A DNA stretch of 64,000 nucleotides, taken from assembly GCF_003234815.2 (NCBI RefSeq), contig NZ_CP126279.1:2976001-3040000 (forward strand), given 5' to 3'. Below, piece after piece: positions 61,733-64,000 of this stretch. Position 1 is the first letter of the stretch; the number at the start of each line of letters is the position of its first letter. This stretch comes from Curtobacterium sp. MCBD17_035. Lineage in GTDB: Bacteria > Actinomycetota > Actinomycetes > Actinomycetales > Microbacteriaceae. The notes under the pieces were generated by a model, which was not told the DNA's origin, did no database searches, and saw nothing but the letters and a program-made list of their open reading frames with translations. The position numbers were made by a program, and so were the translations under genes.

Positions 61733-62668
61733 CTACCGCGACCAGACCCGGCGGATGCCCCAGCTGCCGGTCCACGCTTCGTCCGGTTCGAGCCAGCGCA
61801 GCCCCTCACCGCTGTTGAGGGCGTTCGCGGGCGCGGTCATCGGCTCGACCGCGAGCGCGAGCCCGACACCGTCGCCGCGGGGGAACTCGCGCGAGGTGAA
61901 CACCTGCACGTAGGGGAACGAGGCGTCCTGCCAGAGTTCGACGCCGTCGCCGTCGGCCGCCCGGACGGTGGTCCGTCGCACGCCCTCGGCGTCGGCGGCG
62001 ACGTCCGTGTACGCGGTGTCGAGGTCGCTCTCGCCCACGACGCGGCCACCCCGGAGGTCGAACGGCATCCCCTCGACCGACTCGGAGCCGTCCGGCACCT
62101 TGTGCTCGTCGGTCGTGAACCGGGTCGCGGCGTCCAGGGTGACGGTGAGTTCCTCGACGGGGGCGTCCCCCGCCCGCAGGTACGGGTGGTTGCCGACGGC
62201 GAACGGCGCACGGCGATCGGACCGGTTGACGATCTCGTGCGTGACGCGCAGGCCGTCGTCGACGAGTTCGTGGTGCACGCGGGTCTCGAGCAGGAACGGC
62301 CACCCGTGCTGCGGGTACACCGTCGCCTCCTGCACCAGCGTCGACTCGGTCTGCTCGACGACGCGGTAGGGCGCGTAGCGCAGGAGCCCGTGGCTGGCGT
62401 TGCCGTACTTCGGCTCGGTGACGTCGAGCTGCTGGGTCGTGCCGTCGAGCTGCCACGTCGCCCCGGCGACGCGGTTCGGCCACGGGACGAGGACGATCCC
62501 GCACGCGCCCGCGGGCATCTCGTGCGGACCGAACGACTCGGTGAGCGCGAACCCGTTCACGCTGAGCTGCCGGATGCCGGCCGCGACCTGGGTGATGTCG
62601 GCCTCGACGACACCGTCGGGCCCGGCGTGCCGCAGGTGGTACTGGCCGCCGGTGGGTGCTCCGCTCAT
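61733..62668 (-). CDS. galM: Aldose 1-epimerase family protein
   Basis: Mutarotase interconverting alpha and beta anomers of galactose or related sugars; 311 residues. Conserved elements: PWPNRVAGATW (Asn/Arg substrate binding), NASHGLLRYAPY with the catalytic His, VGNHPYLRAG with the second His, and the catalytic Glu region ALAVEPMTAPANALN. ATG at 62668 overlaps the stop of the upstream deoR gene (ATGA). With galT divergent nearby it belongs to a galactose unit. Confidence 0.9.
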   Translation of the reverse strand: MSGAPTGGQYHLRHAGPDGVVEADITQVAAGIRQLSVNGFALTESFGPHEMPAGACGIVLVPWPNRVAGATWQLDGTTQQLDVTEPKYGNASHGLLRYAPYRVVEQTESTLVQEATVYPQHGWPFLLETRVHHELVDDGLRVTHEIVNRSDRRAPFAVGNHPYLRAGDAPVEELTVTLDAATRFTTDEHKVPDGSESVEGMPFDLRGGRVVGESDLDTAYTDVAADAEGVRRTTVRAADGDGVELWQDASFPYVQVFTSREFPRGDGVGLALAVEPMTAPANALNSGEGLRWLEPDEAWTGSWGIRRVWSR

Positions 62669-63513
62669 GCGTGGTCCTCCTCGGGATCGTCCGCCACGAG
62701 CACCTGGACGCCCGCGGCACGGATGGGGGCGAGGTCGAACCCGCGCACGCCGGCGGTCACGAGGACGTCGACGCTGTCGAGGGCACCGACCACACCGATG
62801 TGGGACCGACCGAGCTTCGCCCCGTCGGCAACGACGACAGTACGCCGAGCCGCTCCGGCGAGCAGGCGCTTGACCTCGGTCTCCGGCAGGTTGACGTTCG
62901 TGACGCCGCGTTCGACGGACACGCCCGTGCAGCCGATGATCGCCAGGTCGGCGGCGATCATCGGGAGGACCGTGCCGACGAACGGGGAGACGAGCGAGTG
63001 CTGCAGGGGACGCAGCGTGCCGCCGGTCACGACGACCGTGAACCGGGGCACGGCCCGCTCGAGCACGAGCGCGTTCGTCAGGGAGTTCGTGACGACGGTG
63101 ACGTCGGCGAGGTCGCGGCGGGCGACGAGTTCCTCGGCGACGGCGGCGGGCGTGGTGCCGACGTCGAGCACGACGCACTCCCCCGACCGGACGAGGGCAG
63201 CGGCGGCCCGGCCGATCGCCCGCTTCGCGGCGGCGTGCTCGACCGCGGTCTCCTCGTAGGGGCGTTCGTCGCGCCCGGGCTGCGCCGGGCGCAGGGCACC
63301 ACCGTGCACACGTCGGATCCGGCCGGCGGCGTCGAGGGTCGCGAGGTCGGCGCGGACGGTCACCGCACTGGTCCCCACGGCGGCGGCGAGGTCGGCGGTC
63401 CGGACGAGGCCCGGTGCCTCCTCGACGAGTTCGACGATGCGGTCGTGGCGCAGAACGGCCGGCAGCGCGCTCGGCTCCGCCGCGTCGGGGTCCCGCTGCG
63501 ACAGGTCGGTCAT
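62665..63513 (-). CDS. DeoR/GlpR-family transcriptional regulator of the galactose locus
   Basis: 282-residue sugar-responsive repressor. N-terminal DeoR winged helix (LRHDRIVELVEEAPGLVRTADLA, VTVRADLATLDAAGRIRRVHGGA in parts), then a ribose-phosphate-isomerase-like effector domain (VVLDVGTTPAAVAEEL, VVTGGTLRPLQHSLV, VVVADGAKLG). It is coupled to galM by ATGA and divergent from galT, so it probably represses both sides; the effector is likely a phosphorylated sugar. GTTTCG repeats lie in the shared promoter. Confidence 0.92.
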   Translation of the reverse strand: MTDLSQRDPDAAEPSALPAVLRHDRIVELVEEAPGLVRTADLAAAVGTSAVTVRADLATLDAAGRIRRVHGGALRPAQPGRDERPYEETAVEHAAAKRAIGRAAAALVRSGECVVLDVGTTPAAVAEELVARRDLADVTVVTNSLTNALVLERAVPRFTVVVTGGTLRPLQHSLVSPFVGTVLPMIAADLAIIGCTGVSVERGVTNVNLPETEVKRLLAGAARRTVVVADGAKLGRSHIGVVGALDSVDVLVTAGVRGFDLAPIRAAGVQVLVADDPEEDHA

Positions 63514-63520
63514 CGCACCA

Positions 63521-63570
63521 GTTTCGTCTGCTTCCGTTCCGTTTCGCAATCCTTCGTCCGGGAGTAGGGT
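63521..63570. promoter_or_regulatory. Divergent deoR/galT promoter with DeoR-operator-like repeats
   Basis: GTTTCG occurs at 63521 and 63541, two helical turns apart, with CTTCCGTTCC between them. DeoR-family sites commonly carry repeated TTTCG. A TAGGGT box at 63565-63570 would start galT about 26 nt before its GTG. Confidence 0.5.
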
Positions 63571-63602
63571 TGCCCGGTGTCCACCGATGGGAAGGAACAC
63601 CA

Positions 63603-64000
63603 GTGAGCGGGATCACCAAGCGGGCGACGACCCTCGCGGACGGTCGTGACCTCATCTACTTCGACGACGCGGACACGCAGCTGCCCGCCGAGCGTCGCAT
63701 CGACGAGCGCGTGCTCGACCCGCGCCCCGCCACGGCGCACATGCGGCAGGACGTCCTGACGGGCGAGTGGGTGTCGATCGCCTCGGCTCGACAGAACCGC
63801 GCCTTCCTGCCGCCGGCCAACCTCGACCCGCTCGCGCCCCAGACGGACGAGAACCCGTCGGAGATCCCGAGCCGGTACGACGTCGCCGTCTTCGAGAACA
63901 AGTCACCCTCGTTCGGTCCCGACCTCGAGGCCGACGACGCACCACCGTCGGTGGCCGCGCTGTCCGAGGTCGGCCTCAACCGCACCTACCGGTCCGTCGG
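63603..64000 (+). CDS. galT: Galactose-1-phosphate uridylyltransferase, 3' end cut by window
   Basis: Leloir-pathway enzyme exchanging UMP between UDP-glucose and galactose-1-phosphate. GTG at 63603 follows GGAAGGAA. About 132 N-terminal residues are visible: LADGRDLIYFDD, DVLTGEWVSIASARQNRAF (the typical GalT RxDxLTGEWVxxAxxR element) and VFENKSPSFGPD. The catalytic HPH motif lies beyond the right edge. The downstream gene, often galK, cannot be seen. Confidence 0.93.
   Translation, partial: MSGITKRATTLADGRDLIYFDDADTQLPAERRIDERVLDPRPATAHMRQDVLTGEWVSIASARQNRAFLPPANLDPLAPQTDENPSEIPSRYDVAVFENKSPSFGPDLEADDAPPSVAALSEVGLNRTYRSV

Noticed and set aside
61733-63655. 640-residue fusion frame of galM with an upstream extension
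   Set aside because: The extension is antisense-frame shadow of deoR; galM starts at 62668 with the ATGA overlap.

Overview
This 64 kb window is high-GC (roughly 70%) chromosomal DNA of an actinobacterium. The markers are mycothiol synthase (mshD), a CarD RNA-polymerase regulator, a DtxR/IdeR iron regulator, an XPB-type helicase, SenX3/RegX3, SigK/RskA, an orphan GlnR, and DUF3027, DUF3263 and DUF4032 proteins. Gene content and the fused ispDF gene suggest Microbacteriaceae (Curtobacterium-like), but that family placement is inference. Genes are tightly packed. I see no prophage, transposase, CRISPR array or obvious island.

Layout. 0-2.3 kb: minus-strand nucleoside hydrolase and a sugar-type ABC solute-binding lipoprotein (cut by the left edge) behind an operator-like repeat. 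2.6-4.6 kb: a VanZ-like membrane protein, three unknown small genes and tRNA-Arg(CCT). 4.7-8.7 kb: an MFS exporter, an HNH nuclease preceded by an unlisted 33-residue gene plus terminator, and a NlpC/P60 hydrolase with a long leader. 8.7-10.7 kb: divergent dtxR and serC. 10.8-15.8 kb: DUF3027, cold-shock protein, membrane protein, helicase-associated protein and XPB helicase, an order resembling mycobacteria. 16-18.4 kb: a two-component system. 18.5-22.9 kb: a DUF559 protein, groEL with CIRCE sites, cspA and LytR_C/DUF3263 genes. 23-27.2 kb: DUF2332, GNAT, msrB, tRNA-Thr and a large secreted repeat protein. 27.4-35.9 kb: aldo/keto reductase, hydrolase, nnrE, an IolC-like protein, a DsbA-like thioredoxin, a stand-alone sugar-ABC ATPase, a DUF4032 kinase-like protein and a K+ channel. 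35.9-40.1 kb: carD-ispDF-cysS-rlmB. 40.4-57.7 kb is dominated by phosphate genes: regX3/senX3 divergent from phoU, then glnR-mshD, ppk-mutT1 and pstSCAB, with gpmA, ygfZ and others between them. 57.7-59.2 kb: sigK/rskA. 59.9-64 kb: an unknown gene, tRNA-Lys, a second csp, and a galactose locus (galM-deoR divergent from galT, cut by the right edge).

How the genes work together. Three transcription units of the phosphate system (phoU/senX3 divergence, ppk, pstS) each carry 11-nt-period GTTCACC repeats typical of RegX3/PhoP boxes. These tie sensing, uptake and polyphosphate storage into one regulon. The solitary ATPase at 32.5 kb is the kind that powers several sugar importers and could energise the importer whose binding protein lies at the left edge.

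The most interesting non-genic signals are: (i) a dispersed GGCCGGGAGGC word, found singly in coding regions and as inverted pairs between genes, resembling the arrangement of DNA-uptake words; (ii) three long intergenic hairpins sharing GAGATCGCA; (iii) many start codons placed 6-8 nt after a TANNNT box, suggesting widespread leaderless transcription; (iv) two small unlisted genes; (v) an apparent one-base frameshift in a lipoprotein gene at 40.87 kb; and (vi) a repeat-rich 634-bp gap upstream of sigK with a candidate small RNA.
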